A stretch of DNA of 62,509 nt. It comes from Pseudomonadales bacterium (GTDB lineage: Bacteria > Pseudomonadota > Gammaproteobacteria > Pseudomonadales > Pseudohongiellaceae). Below are positions 40,661-49,956 of this stretch, in pieces. The position numbers were made by a program, and so were the translations under genes. The stretch is taken from contig JAJDSZ010000019.1 in the NCBI GenBank assembly GCA_022827425.1, positions 1 to 62,509 of the forward strand. The letters run 5' to 3'. Under the pieces are notes generated by a model. The model searched no databases, was not told the DNA's origin, and saw only the letters and a list, made by a program, of their open reading frames with translations. Numbering within the stretch: position 1 is the stretch's first letter; each line of letters starts with the position of its first letter.

Positions 40661-41170
40661 TCAGGCCGGGTGGTAGAGGTATTCGACGTAGGCGATCCAG
40701 CGGCCCGCCATGGCCGCCATGATCCACAGGCCGAGCGAGAGCAGGGCGGCTGTCTTGACCTTGAATGCCGCGCGCCCGTGGCTGGCGAAATCCGGCTGGC
40801 GGCTCCAGAAATGGATCAGCAGCGTGGCCGCGATGGCGCCAAGCAGAAAAACCGCCTTCCAGCCAAAAATCGGGTTGTTGAAGTAGCGCAAGGGCCGGGC
40901 GAAGACGAAAAAGGAGCCGGATACCAGATTCGAGGCCAGCGCCCACCAGAGCCAGGGCAGGAGCCGGTTTGCCATTTCCGGAAGTTGCTGGGAAGGAACC
41001 GCGAGCCCGAGAATGCGCAGGTCGAGCATGACGATGGAGCCCATCACCACCGCGATGCCGAGGATATGCACGCTCTGGATAATCGGCGGGAAGCCGGGAA
41101 TATTGCCCAGGGCCCAAAGCGCCAGGGACTGGCTCATGGCGCCGTCGAGAAATTGGCCTGTGGCTGTCAT
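40661..41170 (-). CDS. DUF6644-like integral membrane protein, first copy
   Basis: 169 residues, four to five hydrophobic helices, with [28 protein letters not shown] near residue 32 and [11 protein letters not shown] at the C-terminus. ATG at 41170 overlaps the ilvD stop in ATGA, so it is translated with ilvD. Paralogous to the following gene. Role unknown; the link to ilvD may only be positional. Confidence 0.65.
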   Translation of the reverse strand: MTATGQFLDGAMSQSLALWALGNIPGFPPIIQSVHILGIAVVMGSIVMLDLRILGLAVPSQQLPEMANRLLPWLWWALASNLVSGSFFVFARPLRYFNNPIFGWKAVFLLGAIAATLLIHFWSRQPDFASHGRAAFKVKTAALLSLGLWIMAAMAGRWIAYVEYLYHPA

Positions 41171-42849
41171 TCCATCGCCTGGTCGGTCACCGCGCCTGCG
41201 GACGCCGAGGACACCGTGGCGGCGTACTTCGCGAGCACGCCGCGGGTGTAGCGCGGGGCCGGCGGCTGCCAATCGGCCAGCCGCGAGTCGATTTCATTTT
41301 CGGCGAGATCGAGCGTCACGCTGCGGGCGCCGGCGTCAATGCTGATTGGGTCGCCGTCCCTGATGATGGCAATCAAGCCGCCATTGATCGCTTCCGGCGT
41401 GATATGCCCCACCACAAAGCCGTGTGAGCCGCCGGAGAAGCGGCCGTCGGTGATCAACGCCACATCGGCGCCGAGTCCCTTGCCCATGATGGCCGAAGTC
41501 GGCGACAGCATCTCGCGCATGCCCGGAGCGCCCCGGGGGCCTTCGTAGCGGATGACGATCACGTCGCCCCCGGCGATTTCCCCTGCGAGAATGCCCTTGA
41601 GGCACTCTTCCTCCGAATCGAACACCCGCGCCGGGCCCGAGAAGCGGTCGCCTTCCTTGCCGGTCAGCTTGGCCACCGCGCCTTCCGGGGCGAGGTTGCC
41701 GCGCAGTATCACCAGATGGGATTCGGCCTTGATGGGATTGCCCAGGTCCCGAACGATTCGCTGCCCAGGGGGATAATCCGCCACATCCGCCAGGTTTTCC
41801 GCCAAGCTGCGGCCGGTGACCGTGAGACAGGAACCATCCAGCATTCCCGCATCGAGCATGCGCTTCATCAGGGGCTGGATGCCGCCGATCGCGATCAGTT
41901 CCGACATCAGATAATTGCCGCTGGGGCGCAGGTCGGCGAGCACCGGGGCATCCTTTCCGATGCGGCTGAAATCATCGAGTTCCAGCGCAACGCCCATGGT
42001 ATGCGCCATGCCGAGCAGGTGCAGCACGGCATTGGTGGAGCCGCCGAGGGCGATCACCACCCGGATGGCGTTCTCGAATGCCGCCCGGGTCATGATGTCG
42101 GAAGGCTTGATGTCCTCGGCGATGAGTTTCACGACGGCCGCTCCGGCGCGTTCGCAGTCCGCCCGCTTGGCGCCGGACACCGCGTCCTGGGCCGAGCTGT
42201 TGGGCAGGCTCATGCCCAGCGCTTCAATCGCCGACGCCATGGTGTTGGCGGTGTACATGCCGCCGCAGGAGCCGGGGCCGGGGATCGCGGTATCCTCGAT
42301 CCGCTTGAGTTCGATATCGGAAACCTTGCCGGCGGAATGTCCGCCCACGGCCTCGAACACCGAAACCACATCGGTGCGGCCGGGGCCGGGCTGAATCGTG
42401 CCGCCGTAGATGAATATCGAGGGGCGGTCGAGCCGCGCCAGGCCCATGACGAGCCCCGGCATGTTCTTGTCGCAGCCGCCGATGGCGATGATGCCGTCGT
42501 GCCCCATGCAGCCTGAGACGGTTTCCACGCTGTCGGCGATGACTTCCCGGGACACCAGCGAATACTTCATGCCCTCGGTGCCCATGGAGATTCCGTCGGA
42601 GACGGTGATCACGTTGTAGATCACGCCCTTGCCGCCGGCGGCGTCGGCGGCGCGGTTGACGGTTTCCGCCAGCTTGTCGATGTGCATGTTGCAGGGCGTG
42701 ACCATGCTCCAGGTCGATGCGATACCGATCTGCGGCTTGGCGAAGTCTTCGTCGGCGAATCCGGCGGCGCGCAGCATGGCCCGGCCCGGCGCCTGTTCGA
42801 CGCCATCCACCACCAGCCGGGAGTGCTTGCGCAGTTCCTTGTCTGTCAT
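41167..42849 (-). CDS. ilvD: Dihydroxy-acid dehydratase
   Basis: Iron-sulfur dehydratase of isoleucine and valine synthesis. Cysteine motifs [16 protein letters not shown] (about 110-128) and [12 protein letters not shown] (about 195) are present, and the C-terminal [11 protein letters not shown] segment is intact. 560 residues, the shorter IlvD type. GAGGAG lies seven bases before the ATG at 42849. Head of a three-gene minus-strand transcript with the two membrane proteins. Confidence 0.96.
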   Translation of the reverse strand: MTDKELRKHSRLVVDGVEQAPGRAMLRAAGFADEDFAKPQIGIASTWSMVTPCNMHIDKLAETVNRAADAAGGKGVIYNVITVSDGISMGTEGMKYSLVSREVIADSVETVSGCMGHDGIIAIGGCDKNMPGLVMGLARLDRPSIFIYGGTIQPGPGRTDVVSVFEAVGGHSAGKVSDIELKRIEDTAIPGPGSCGGMYTANTMASAIEALGMSLPNSSAQDAVSGAKRADCERAGAAVVKLIAEDIKPSDIMTRAAFENAIRVVIALGGSTNAVLHLLGMAHTMGVALELDDFSRIGKDAPVLADLRPSGNYLMSELIAIGGIQPLMKRMLDAGMLDGSCLTVTGRSLAENLADVADYPPGQRIVRDLGNPIKAESHLVILRGNLAPEGAVAKLTGKEGDRFSGPARVFDSEEECLKGILAGEIAGGDVIVIRYEGPRGAPGMREMLSPTSAIMGKGLGADVALITDGRFSGGSHGFVVGHITPEAINGGLIAIIRDGDPISIDAGARSVTLDLAENEIDSRLADWQPPAPRYTRGVLAKYAATVSSASAGAVTDQAME

Positions 42850-42979
42850 GGAGTCTCCTCATGTTCGAATGGTTCAGGCGGCACGCCCGCAATATACAAC
42901 AGCCGGCGCTTTGCCGCATTGACGGGCCAGGAGCCTGTGCCGCAGGACGTGAAAATAGTCACAAAGTAGTCTTGAAATA

Positions 42980-42996
42980 TGCATTATATTGATGCA
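42980..42996 (+). promoter_or_regulatory. Possible operator/-10 region of the toxin-antitoxin pair
   Basis: TGCAT, TATATTG, ATGCA: 5-bp inverted arms around TATATT, 40 bases before the antitoxin start, in an AT-rich island. Type II antitoxins commonly bind such palindromes over their own -10 box. No convincing -35 was found. Confidence 0.35.
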
Positions 42997-43035
42997 GACT
43001 GAGCCTTGGTCCACACCATCACCGGAAAACCCGAT

Positions 43036-43323
43036 ATGGAATTTGCCATTCGCGACGCCAAGGCTCGCCTGTCGGAACTCGTTGCCGCCGCGCGCAGCGG
43101 GGAACGGGTGATCATTACCCGGCATGGCCAACCTGCTGTTGAACTCGTGCGCTGCGACCGGAGCGGCGGGATTGATTTCGACCAGCTCGAAGCTGCGCGG
43201 CAGCGAATGGGCATCAGCGGGGACGGCAAAGGCTGGCCGGCGGAATACGATGACCCCGCGCTCAGCCACAGAGTGCTTGCTCTTGAAGATGATGAAGCCT
43301 GCGGCGCAGGCTCCTGGCCGTGA
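43036..43323 (+). CDS. Phd/YefM-family antitoxin
   Basis: 95 residues: N-terminal Phd-fold segment (MEFAIRDAKARLSELVAAARSGERVIITRHGQPAVELV) that should bind DNA, and a less conserved acidic C-terminal tail that would neutralise the toxin. The ATG at 43036 is chosen because the family start is there. Its TGA overlaps the toxin start (GTGATG at 43320-43325). Confidence 0.85.
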   Translation: MEFAIRDAKARLSELVAAARSGERVIITRHGQPAVELVRCDRSGGIDFDQLEAARQRMGISGDGKGWPAEYDDPALSHRVLALEDDEACGAGSWP

Positions 43324-43730
43324 TGCGTGTCCTGCTCGATACCTCCTTCCTGTTCGATTTCATGGACAGGCCATCGAAACTACCGGATGTCGAGCGCAAG
43401 CTGCTTGCTTCACCCGGAACGGAAATCCATGTGAGCGCGGTTTCGCTCTGGGAAATGCGGCTTAAGCACCACGCCCGCCACGCTTCGGGCGTGCCCAAGA
43501 GTCGTTTTTCCCCCGAGGATGTATTGCGAGTGCTGGAAGGCCAGAAAATCACTTTTCTGCCAATGACCATGGCACACGCCGCAAGTCCGCTTGAAAAACC
43601 GATCAACCACAAGGATCCATTCGACGAAATGCTGCTCGTCCAGGCCCAGCAGGAAGGCCTCAGGCTACTCACCAGGGACCGGCTGCTTGCTGGGCATCCC
43701 ATCGCAGTTACCGCGCGGGAACTCGATTGA
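43323..43730 (+). CDS. PIN-domain toxin, VapC-like
   Basis: About 135 residues. PIN nuclease acidic residues are visible: LLDTSFLF at the start, SLWEM near residue 42, DPFDEMLLVQAQ near 98-109, and LLTRDRLL near 115. VapC toxins cut tRNA or rRNA; the target here is unknown. ATG at 43323, or GTG three bases earlier, both overlapping the antitoxin stop. Pairing of a Phd-type antitoxin with a PIN toxin is common. Confidence 0.87.
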   Translation: MRVLLDTSFLFDFMDRPSKLPDVERKLLASPGTEIHVSAVSLWEMRLKHHARHASGVPKSRFSPEDVLRVLEGQKITFLPMTMAHAASPLEKPINHKDPFDEMLLVQAQQEGLRLLTRDRLLAGHPIAVTARELD

Positions 43731-43906
43731 GCGAGCCCTCGCCGGTCCAGGGTTCGTCAATGCCGGTACGAAGACGCTCGCCTGTTTGGCGCTGTACTGC
43801 GCCCGCGCTTCATAAACGTGTTCGTGAATCACTCGAGCGCCGGGAACACCCGGTGCGCGAAATCGGGATATACTTTCCTCGTACCGACTCGCTAGGAGCC
43901 CTCGAC

Positions 43907-45079
43907 ATGAATGACCTGAATCTTTTCCGCCCGCTCTTGCTCGGGCTGCTGTTCGCCCTGCCGCTGTCGCCCGCGGGCGCCCAGGAAATGGACGCCGCGG
44001 CGGTGGACTATGCCGATATCGACAACTGGCTGTGCCATCCGGATAACGAACTGGATGTTTGCGACCATGATTTGAGCGCCAGCATTGTTCACGCCGATGG
44101 TTCGGTGGAGGTGGAAGCCTGGAGCGGGAATGGCGACCCGGCCATAGACTGCTTTTATGTCTATCCCACCACTTCACTCGATGAAGCCACCTATGCCGAC
44201 CTCAAGCCCGGCCGCCATGAGGAAATCATCACCACTTTCACCCAGTTCGCGCGTTTCCAGTCTGTGTGCCGGGTGTTCGCGCCGATCTACCGGCAGGTCA
44301 CGATCGCCGGTCTGATGGCCAATGCCGGCAATCTCGCCGGGAACGAGCAGCCCAACTATCGGGATGTGGCCGGCGCCTTCGATTACTACCTGGAAAATCA
44401 CAATGAGGGCCGCGGCTTCGCGCTGGTCGGCCATTCCCAGGGCACCGGCTTGCTGACCGAACTGATTGCCAATGAGATTGACGGCACGCCACTGCAGGAG
44501 CGGCTGGTTTCGGCGGTTCTCGTTGGATTTTCCGTGGTTGTGCCCAGGGGCGAAGTCGCTGGAGGCAGCTTTGACCATGTGCCGCTATGCGAGTCCGCCG
44601 ATCAGATCGGTTGCGTCATCAGCTACGCCAGTTACCGTGAAGACGTGCCGCCGGGCGGCGAAGGCCTCTACCTGTTCGGCCGCGCGCCGGACGCAGAATC
44701 CGAAGTGGCCTGTTTCAACCCCGCCAATCCAGGCGGCGAAGGCGAACTCGACGCCTACATGTCCAATATCGGCGAGATATTCCAGGGAGTCGGCCCCATG
44801 CCGATGTGGAGCGCCGCCGCGCCTGAAATCACCACGCCATTCGTCAAGCTGCCTGGTCTGCTCAGCGCCAGTTGCGTCAAGGAAGACGACTTCCACTACC
44901 TGGAAATCAGCATCAATGCCGACCCTGCCGACCCCCGCACCGATGAAATTCGCGGCGATGTGCTGACGGAAGGACGGGTCGCGCCTTCCTGGGGCCTGCA
45001 TCTCATCGACATGACCCTGGCCATGGGCGATCTGGTGGATATTGTGGGCCGCCAGGCGGAGGCCTACCTGGCAAGGTAG
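43907..45079 (+). CDS. DUF3089 family secreted alpha/beta-hydrolase-like protein
   Basis: 390 residues with a signal peptide (about 1-23, AGAQ). The nucleophile-elbow motif GHSQGTGLL (about residue 165), preceded by FYVYPTTS near residue 80, matches DUF3089, a predicted lipase/esterase-like family with unknown substrate. TAGGAG lies about 10 bases before ATG 43907. Upstream readings to 43727 are arginine-rich and unlikely. Confidence 0.85.
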   Translation: MNDLNLFRPLLLGLLFALPLSPAGAQEMDAAAVDYADIDNWLCHPDNELDVCDHDLSASIVHADGSVEVEAWSGNGDPAIDCFYVYPTTSLDEATYADLKPGRHEEIITTFTQFARFQSVCRVFAPIYRQVTIAGLMANAGNLAGNEQPNYRDVAGAFDYYLENHNEGRGFALVGHSQGTGLLTELIANEIDGTPLQERLVSAVLVGFSVVVPRGEVAGGSFDHVPLCESADQIGCVISYASYREDVPPGGEGLYLFGRAPDAESEVACFNPANPGGEGELDAYMSNIGEIFQGVGPMPMWSAAAPEITTPFVKLPGLLSASCVKEDDFHYLEISINADPADPRTDEIRGDVLTEGRVAPSWGLHLIDMTLAMGDLVDIVGRQAEAYLAR

Positions 45080-45100
45080 GGGCAACCGGCAGACTCCGAA

Positions 45101-46558
45101 TCAATCGACCTGCAGGAGCTTCAGGGTATTGGTTCCGCCCTGGACATCCTGCAGATCGCCTTTGGAGAGAATGACCACATCGCCTTTGGCGATGGCGCCG
45201 GATTGCGCCAGGAATTCCACCACCGCATCGTTGATGAGAGCGTAGTCGAGGTTCCCCGTCTCCAGCAGGCGGGGGTGTACGCCCCGGTACAGCGCGGTTC
45301 TCGACAGGGTTCGGGAATTGTTGCCAAGCGCGTAGATCGGCAGCCGCGAGCGGCTTCGCGACATCAGCCTGGGCGTATTGCCGGAAGAGGTCAGACAGGC
45401 CACGGCGCGCACTTCGGCGAGACGCTCGGCCGCGGTCATTGCCGCCAGGGCAATGGCTTCATCGATGGCGTCGCAGTCGTGATCGAGGCTGGTCTGGGGC
45501 GCCGCGAACGGTGTCGATTCGGCGCCCCGGATTACCCGAGCCATGGCCGCGACGGTTTCCACCGGATACTTGCCGGTTGCGGTTTCCGCCGACAGCATGA
45601 CCGCATCGGTGCCGTCAAGCACCGCATTGGACACATCCATGATTTCGGCCCGGGTGGGGTGCGCGTTATGCACCATGGATTCCATCATCTGGGTTGCGGT
45701 GATCACGCAACGATTCAATTCCCGGGAGCGCCGGATAATGTGCTTTTGCATGCCCATCAGGGCGGCTTCGCCGATCTCGATGGCGAGATCGCCCCGGGCC
45801 ACCATCACCGCGTCGCTGGCGCGGATGATGGCGTCCATGTTCGCGTCGCTGGCGACCGCTTCGGCTTTTTCGATCTTGGCGACGATGGAGCAGGATGCGC
45901 CTCGATCCCTGACGAGCTTGCGGGCCCTGCCGAGGTCATCGGCGGAACTCGTGAAGGAAATGGCGATGTAGTCCACTGCCTGATCGCAGGCGAATTCCAG
46001 GTCCCTGATATCCTGCTCGGTGGGCGTCGGCGCGGACAGCCCGCCGCCGCGAAGATTGATCCCCTTCCCGGCTCGCAACTCACCGCCCGCGACAACCACG
46101 CAGTTCACCCGCGCCCCGTCGACGCCGGTGACTTCAAGCTCGAGCGATTCGTCGCCCAGAACCAGAAAATCCCCGGTCTTGACTTGTTCGGCAAGCGCCG
46201 TGAAGCGGGTGGAGATTTTCCGCTCATTGCCATCGTTTTCCGGGATAGCCGGGTCGATGGAAAACTTCGCCCCGGGCGCGAGTGAAATGGGCGTCTTGCA
46301 GGCGAAACCGCCAATGCGGATCTTGGGTCCCTGAAGATCGGCGAGAATGGCGACATGGCGGCCGGTTCTGCCGGCAGCCGCTCGCACTTCCCGGATTCTC
46401 GCGGCATGTTCGGCGTGCGCGCCATAGGAAAAATTGAGCCGGAAGACATCGACGCCGGCCAGTATCAATGGTTCTATCCGCGGATCGCTGGCAGGCCCGA
46501 GGGTCGCCACGATCTTGGTTGCGCGGAGCGCGGAGCGCTTGTTCGCTTCAGGTTTCAC
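45101..46558 (-). CDS. pyk: Pyruvate kinase
   Basis: Final step of glycolysis. [13 protein letters not shown] at the start, [25 protein letters not shown] and the [29 protein letters not shown] signature are all present; the C-terminal allosteric domain is complete. I take the GTG at 46558, with CAGGAA seven bases upstream, giving 485 residues; the ATG at 46654 would add 32 residues the family lacks. It converges on the DUF3089 gene. Confidence 0.95.
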   Translation of the reverse strand: [485 protein letters not shown]

Positions 46559-46660
46559 CGATAGTTCCTGCACCGTTGCCACCGGAATCCGGGAAGTTTC
46601 CAGGGGCGCGCATGATACCAGCGAAGACCACGGGAATGCCTGTGGTGTGGACACCTTCCT

Positions 46661-46698
46661 GTCATTCTGCGACTCCGCGCAAAACGACGGGAAGGTCT
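46661..46698. repeat. Solo core repeat unit, degenerate
   Basis: GTCATTCTGCGACTCCGCGC followed by AAAACGACGGG: a diverged copy of the dispersed core with imperfect arms, between the divergent pyk and ogt-like genes. Confidence 0.5.
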
Positions 46699-46798
46699 GT
46701 CCGCAATTGGCTTTGCCATCAAATGGGTGCTACCCTGACCGGGAGCATGTGCCATAGTCTCCCAGGCCAGATAAGCCCACTCTGACGGACAAAAACAC

Positions 46799-47287
46799 AT
46801 GACTACCTACTACGCTTACATGGACAGCCCCATCGGCAGCCTGTTGCTCGCGGGAGACGGAGAACGCTTGCACATGCTGCGCTTTCCCGAGGGCAGGCGT
46901 CCTCAGGAAATCGAACCGGGCTGGGTCGAGGATTCCGGGAAATTCAAGAAGGAAATCAGCCAGTTGCGTTCCTATTTCGCGGGAGATTCAAAACAGTTTG
47001 AGCTGTCGCTGGCGCCGCAAGGCACCAAGTTTCAGCGCAAGGTCTGGTCCGCCCTGCAATCGATTCCCTACGGCGAAACCCGCAGCTACGGCGAACTCGC
47101 CAGCCAGGTCGGCAACGGCAAGGCGTCCAGGGCCGTGGGCGCCGCCAATGGCCGGAACCCCATCCCAGTCATCATCCCCTGCCACCGGGTCATCGGCAGC
47201 GACGGCAGCCTCACCGGCTTTGGCGGCGGCCTCGAAACCAAACAGCGGCTGCTTGCGCTGGAACAGAACCATTCAGCCGCCGCCTGA
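46799..47287 (+). CDS. ogt: Methylated-DNA--protein-cysteine methyltransferase
   Basis: Suicide repair protein that accepts an alkyl group from O6-alkylguanine on the cysteine of PCHRVIGS (about residue 129). Upstream segments SYGELA and GAANGRNP are typical of Ogt/AGT. 162 residues. It is divergent from pyk. I use ogt for the constitutive-type protein without an Ada regulatory domain. Confidence 0.92.
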   Translation: MTTYYAYMDSPIGSLLLAGDGERLHMLRFPEGRRPQEIEPGWVEDSGKFKKEISQLRSYFAGDSKQFELSLAPQGTKFQRKVWSALQSIPYGETRSYGELASQVGNGKASRAVGAANGRNPIPVIIPCHRVIGSDGSLTGFGGGLETKQRLLALEQNHSAAA

Positions 47288-47360
47288 AAGCAGGAATGGA
47301 GTTCTCTTGACCCAAAAGCGGATGCCGTAACGTTGAGATTCCAATTCCATACACAACTTC

Positions 47361-47739
47361 CAGCGATTCTCATTTTGGCGCTCCAGCCTTCATGTGATTC
47401 CGCGTGAAGCGAAGCATCCCCTCCGTCATTCCGCGCGAAGCGGAGCGGAGTCGCAGAATCTCATGCAGGGATACCGTGAATGTGTTTTTGCCATCCATGG
47501 CGCGACTGATCGGGTTTCGCCAATCCCCGGCCTCGCCATCCCAGCCGCCGAGCATAGCTCGGCGGCGCTCGGGACTGTGCACGAAGCTGCGCTTCGTAAA
47601 CGCTTGCCCTCGCCCTTGTCGAGCCGTTCGGCTCTCAAAGAGCTCTGCTCTTTGCCGGCTACGCCGGTCGGGCCTCACCCCGCGACTGCGCGCGGGATGA
47701 ACGATGTGGGCGCGCCCATTGCCATAATGAGAATTGCCG
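47361..47739. mobile_element. MITE-like element, copy C (379 bp), with hairpin chain
   Basis: The left end CAGCGATTCTCATTTTGG matches the complement of the right end, CGGCAATTCTCATTATGG, with three mismatches. The perfect 9-bp direct repeat CACAACTTC flanks it (47352-47360 and 47740-47748), as expected for a target duplication. The first 110 bp carry core units (GTCATTCCGCGCGAAGCGGA). The middle carries the hairpin chain described separately. It occupies most of the 507-bp gap between ogt and the XdhC-like gene; no protein is encoded. Confidence 0.8.
47544..47667. repeat. Chain of five short perfect hairpins
   Basis: In order: GCCGCCGAGC-ATA-GCTCGGCGGC (47544-47566); ACGAAGC-TGC-GCTTCGT (47581-47597); GAGCC-GTTC-GGCTC (47621-47634); CAAAGAGC-TCT-GCTCTTTG (47636-47654); CCGGC-TAC-GCCGG (47655-47667). 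Four have loops of exactly three bases, and every arm is perfect. All lie within copy C. Confidence 0.85.
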
Positions 47740-47794
47740 CACAACTTCAACATTGCTTGGCGGGCCCTTGCCGGAAGAGTAGAATCCCCTACAC

Positions 47795-48787
47795 ATGCTC
47801 AGCAGTCAGCAAAACATCATCTGCCGGGTTGCGGCCTGGCTTGGCGAGGACAAGCCGGTCTGGCTCGCCACGATTCTCAAGACCTGGGGTTCCTCGCCGC
47901 GGCCGGTGGGCTCCATGCTCGCCTGCACGCCGGACGGGGAACTGGTGGGCTCGATCTCCGGCGGTTGTGTCGAAGAGGACTTTCTCGAACAACTCCAGAA
48001 CGGCAGCCTGAAGGCGCGGTACGACGCCGAGGGCAAGCCTTTCCGCATCGTGTATGGCGTCAGCGCCGAGGAGCAGGCGCGGCTCAAGCTGCCCTGTGGC
48101 GGCCAGTTGCACGTCTTGCTCGAATATCTCGATGCGAACCGCGGCAACCGGGAAGTATTCTCCCGGCTCGCGACGGACCTCGACGCCCATCACAAGGTCA
48201 GCCGGGTGGTGGACCTGCAAAGCGGCGGGGTCAGGGCCCGCCCCGGCAGCGACGGGGTCGCGCTGCGGGTGGACGAGAAGCGCATGGCGCACAACCTCAG
48301 CCCGATGTACCGGCTGCTGCTGCTTGGCGCGGGCGATGTTGCGCGCTACGTTGCCGAAATGGCCCTGGCCCTGGAATACGACGTGACCCTGTGCGATCCC
48401 CGGCCCCGGTATCTCGACAACTGGCATGTGGAAGGGGTGGAGACCACCTCGCGCCTGCCCGATGATGTGGTGCGGGAAAGATTCAGCAACAGCTATAGCG
48501 GCATCATCGCCCTGGCCCATGATCCCCGGGTGGATGACATGGCCCTGATGGAGGCGCTGAAGACCCATGCCTTCTATGTGGGCGCAATGGGATCGGAGCG
48601 CACTTCGGCGGCGCGCCGGGAGCGCCTGCCGCAACTGGGCCTCTCGGAAGGGGAAATCAGCCGCCTGCACGCTCCCATCGGCTTCCGGATTCACTCCAGG
48701 ACGCCGGCGGAGATCGCCATTTCCATCATGGCTGAAGTCACCGCCGTGCGCCATTCTCCGAAGTCAGCCTCCCGGTCGGGCGACTGA
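47795..48787 (+). CDS. XdhC/CoxI family protein
   Basis: 330 residues with the N-terminal XdhC domain (SPRPVGSMLA, SISGGCVEE near residue 50) and a C-terminal Rossmann domain (LLLLGAGDVARYVAEMA near 172). The family inserts or sulfurates the molybdenum cofactor in xanthine dehydrogenase-type enzymes. No molybdenum hydroxylase gene is nearby, so its client lies elsewhere. It begins about 55 bp after copy C. Confidence 0.88.
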   Translation: MLSSQQNIICRVAAWLGEDKPVWLATILKTWGSSPRPVGSMLACTPDGELVGSISGGCVEEDFLEQLQNGSLKARYDAEGKPFRIVYGVSAEEQARLKLPCGGQLHVLLEYLDANRGNREVFSRLATDLDAHHKVSRVVDLQSGGVRARPGSDGVALRVDEKRMAHNLSPMYRLLLLGAGDVARYVAEMALALEYDVTLCDPRPRYLDNWHVEGVETTSRLPDDVVRERFSNSYSGIIALAHDPRVDDMALMEALKTHAFYVGAMGSERTSAARRERLPQLGLSEGEISRLHAPIGFRIHSRTPAEIAISIMAEVTAVRHSPKSASRSGD

Positions 48788-48810
48788 GGGTCAGACGAAT
48801 TCCTTCCCGT

Positions 48811-49956
48811 TCAGGCGAGCACTTTCCGGAACACATCCATCGCCACCGCCATTTCTTCCCGGCTGCCGAGTGAAATGCGGCAGTGGGATTGCTCCAGCGG
48901 CGGAAAATCCCGGCCCACCAGCACATTGTGTTCGAGGCAGGCCGAGCGGAATTGCGCCGCGGGCATGCGCAGGTTGACGAAAATGTGGTTGGTGTTGGAG
49001 TCGGGCGCCTCGTAGCCAAGATCGCGGAAGAAGCCGACCACTTCCGCCCGGATTTCGGCGTTTTCCCGGATTTCCCAGGCCATGTGCTCCCCGTCCCGGA
49101 GGGCGGTCAGCGCGGCGACGGCGCCGAGCATGTTGACATCGCCCATGCCCCAGGCATCGCGAATCCTGCGCAGGGTTTGCGGCTGTCCCAGGGCAAAGCC
49201 GATCCGCATGCCGGCCAGGCCGTGGGCCTTGGAGAAGGAGCGGGTGATGAAGACGTTTTCATACTCCAGCGCCAAAGGCAGCGCGGTTTCCATGGCGCCT
49301 TCCGCGGCATAGTAGATGTAGGCTTCATCGATGTGGATAAAGGTATCGGGATTCTCGTCCATTACCCGGCGCACGAAGGCCTCCACCGCCGCGGGGCCGT
49401 GCACGGTGCCGGTGGGATTGTTCGGATTGCAGAAATAAAGCATTCCGGCGCCTTCGGCATTGGCGGCAAGCTGGTCGAGATCAATGCCGAGGTCGCGGCC
49501 AAGAGGCAATTCCACGATGCCGGCGCCGATGGTGCGCGCGGTGGCCAGACTCGTGGAATAGGTGGGCATGGGCGTCACCAGGCCTTTTTCCGCATCGCAG
49601 AAGGCGCGCACCGCGCCCTGCAGCAGCGGCGTCGAACCGGTGGCGAGCTGAACATTGTCCCGGCCGACGCCGTAGTGGTCGGCAAGCCCCTGTTCGAGTT
49701 CATTCACATGATCAGGCGCATAACCCCGCCCGACGCGCTTGCTGGTGTGGGCGCGAATCGCGTCCATGGTTTTCGGCCCGGGGCCGCGCGCGCTTTCGTT
49801 CTGATTCAACTGGATGACGCCGTTGTCGTACACGCCCGCCGAATGGTCCGCCCGGGTCTGGGCATGGGCCTTGCGGCCAAGCAGGGCAGGGGCCGACAGC
49901 GCGCCCACGGCGGCGCCGATGGCGATGGTTCCAAATCCGCGTCGTGTAGTTTTCAT
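48811..49956 (-). CDS. Tat-exported HisC-like PLP aminotransferase
   Basis: 381 residues. A twin-arginine signal (RRGF at 5-8, hydrophobic core, cleavage after AHA at about 32) precedes a fold-type I aminotransferase: NPNNPTG at 177-183, DEAY from 210, PLP lysine in SFSKAHGLAG (K243), and GMRIGFALG. The sequence most resembles histidinol-phosphate aminotransferases, but the signal predicts a periplasmic enzyme, so the substrate is probably an external or cell-wall amino acid. Divergent from a second Tat PLP enzyme, with 185 bp between. Confidence 0.85.
   Translation of the reverse strand: MKTTRRGFGTIAIGAAVGALSAPALLGRKAHAQTRADHSAGVYDNGVIQLNQNESARGPGPKTMDAIRAHTSKRVGRGYAPDHVNELEQGLADHYGVGRDNVQLATGSTPLLQGAVRAFCDAEKGLVTPMPTYSTSLATARTIGAGIVELPLGRDLGIDLDQLAANAEGAGMLYFCNPNNPTGTVHGPAAVEAFVRRVMDENPDTFIHIDEAYIYYAAEGAMETALPLALEYENVFITRSFSKAHGLAGMRIGFALGQPQTLRRIRDAWGMGDVNMLGAVAALTALRDGEHMAWEIRENAEIRAEVVGFFRDLGYEAPDSNTNHIFVNLRMPAAQFRSACLEHNVLVGRDFPPLEQSHCRISLGSREEMAVAMDVFRKVLA

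Noticed and set aside
47394-48011. Apparent 205-codon protein running from copy C into the XdhC-like gene
   Set aside because: It translates the repeat cores and hairpins as Ser/Arg/Pro-rich sequence and overlaps the XdhC-like gene in another frame.
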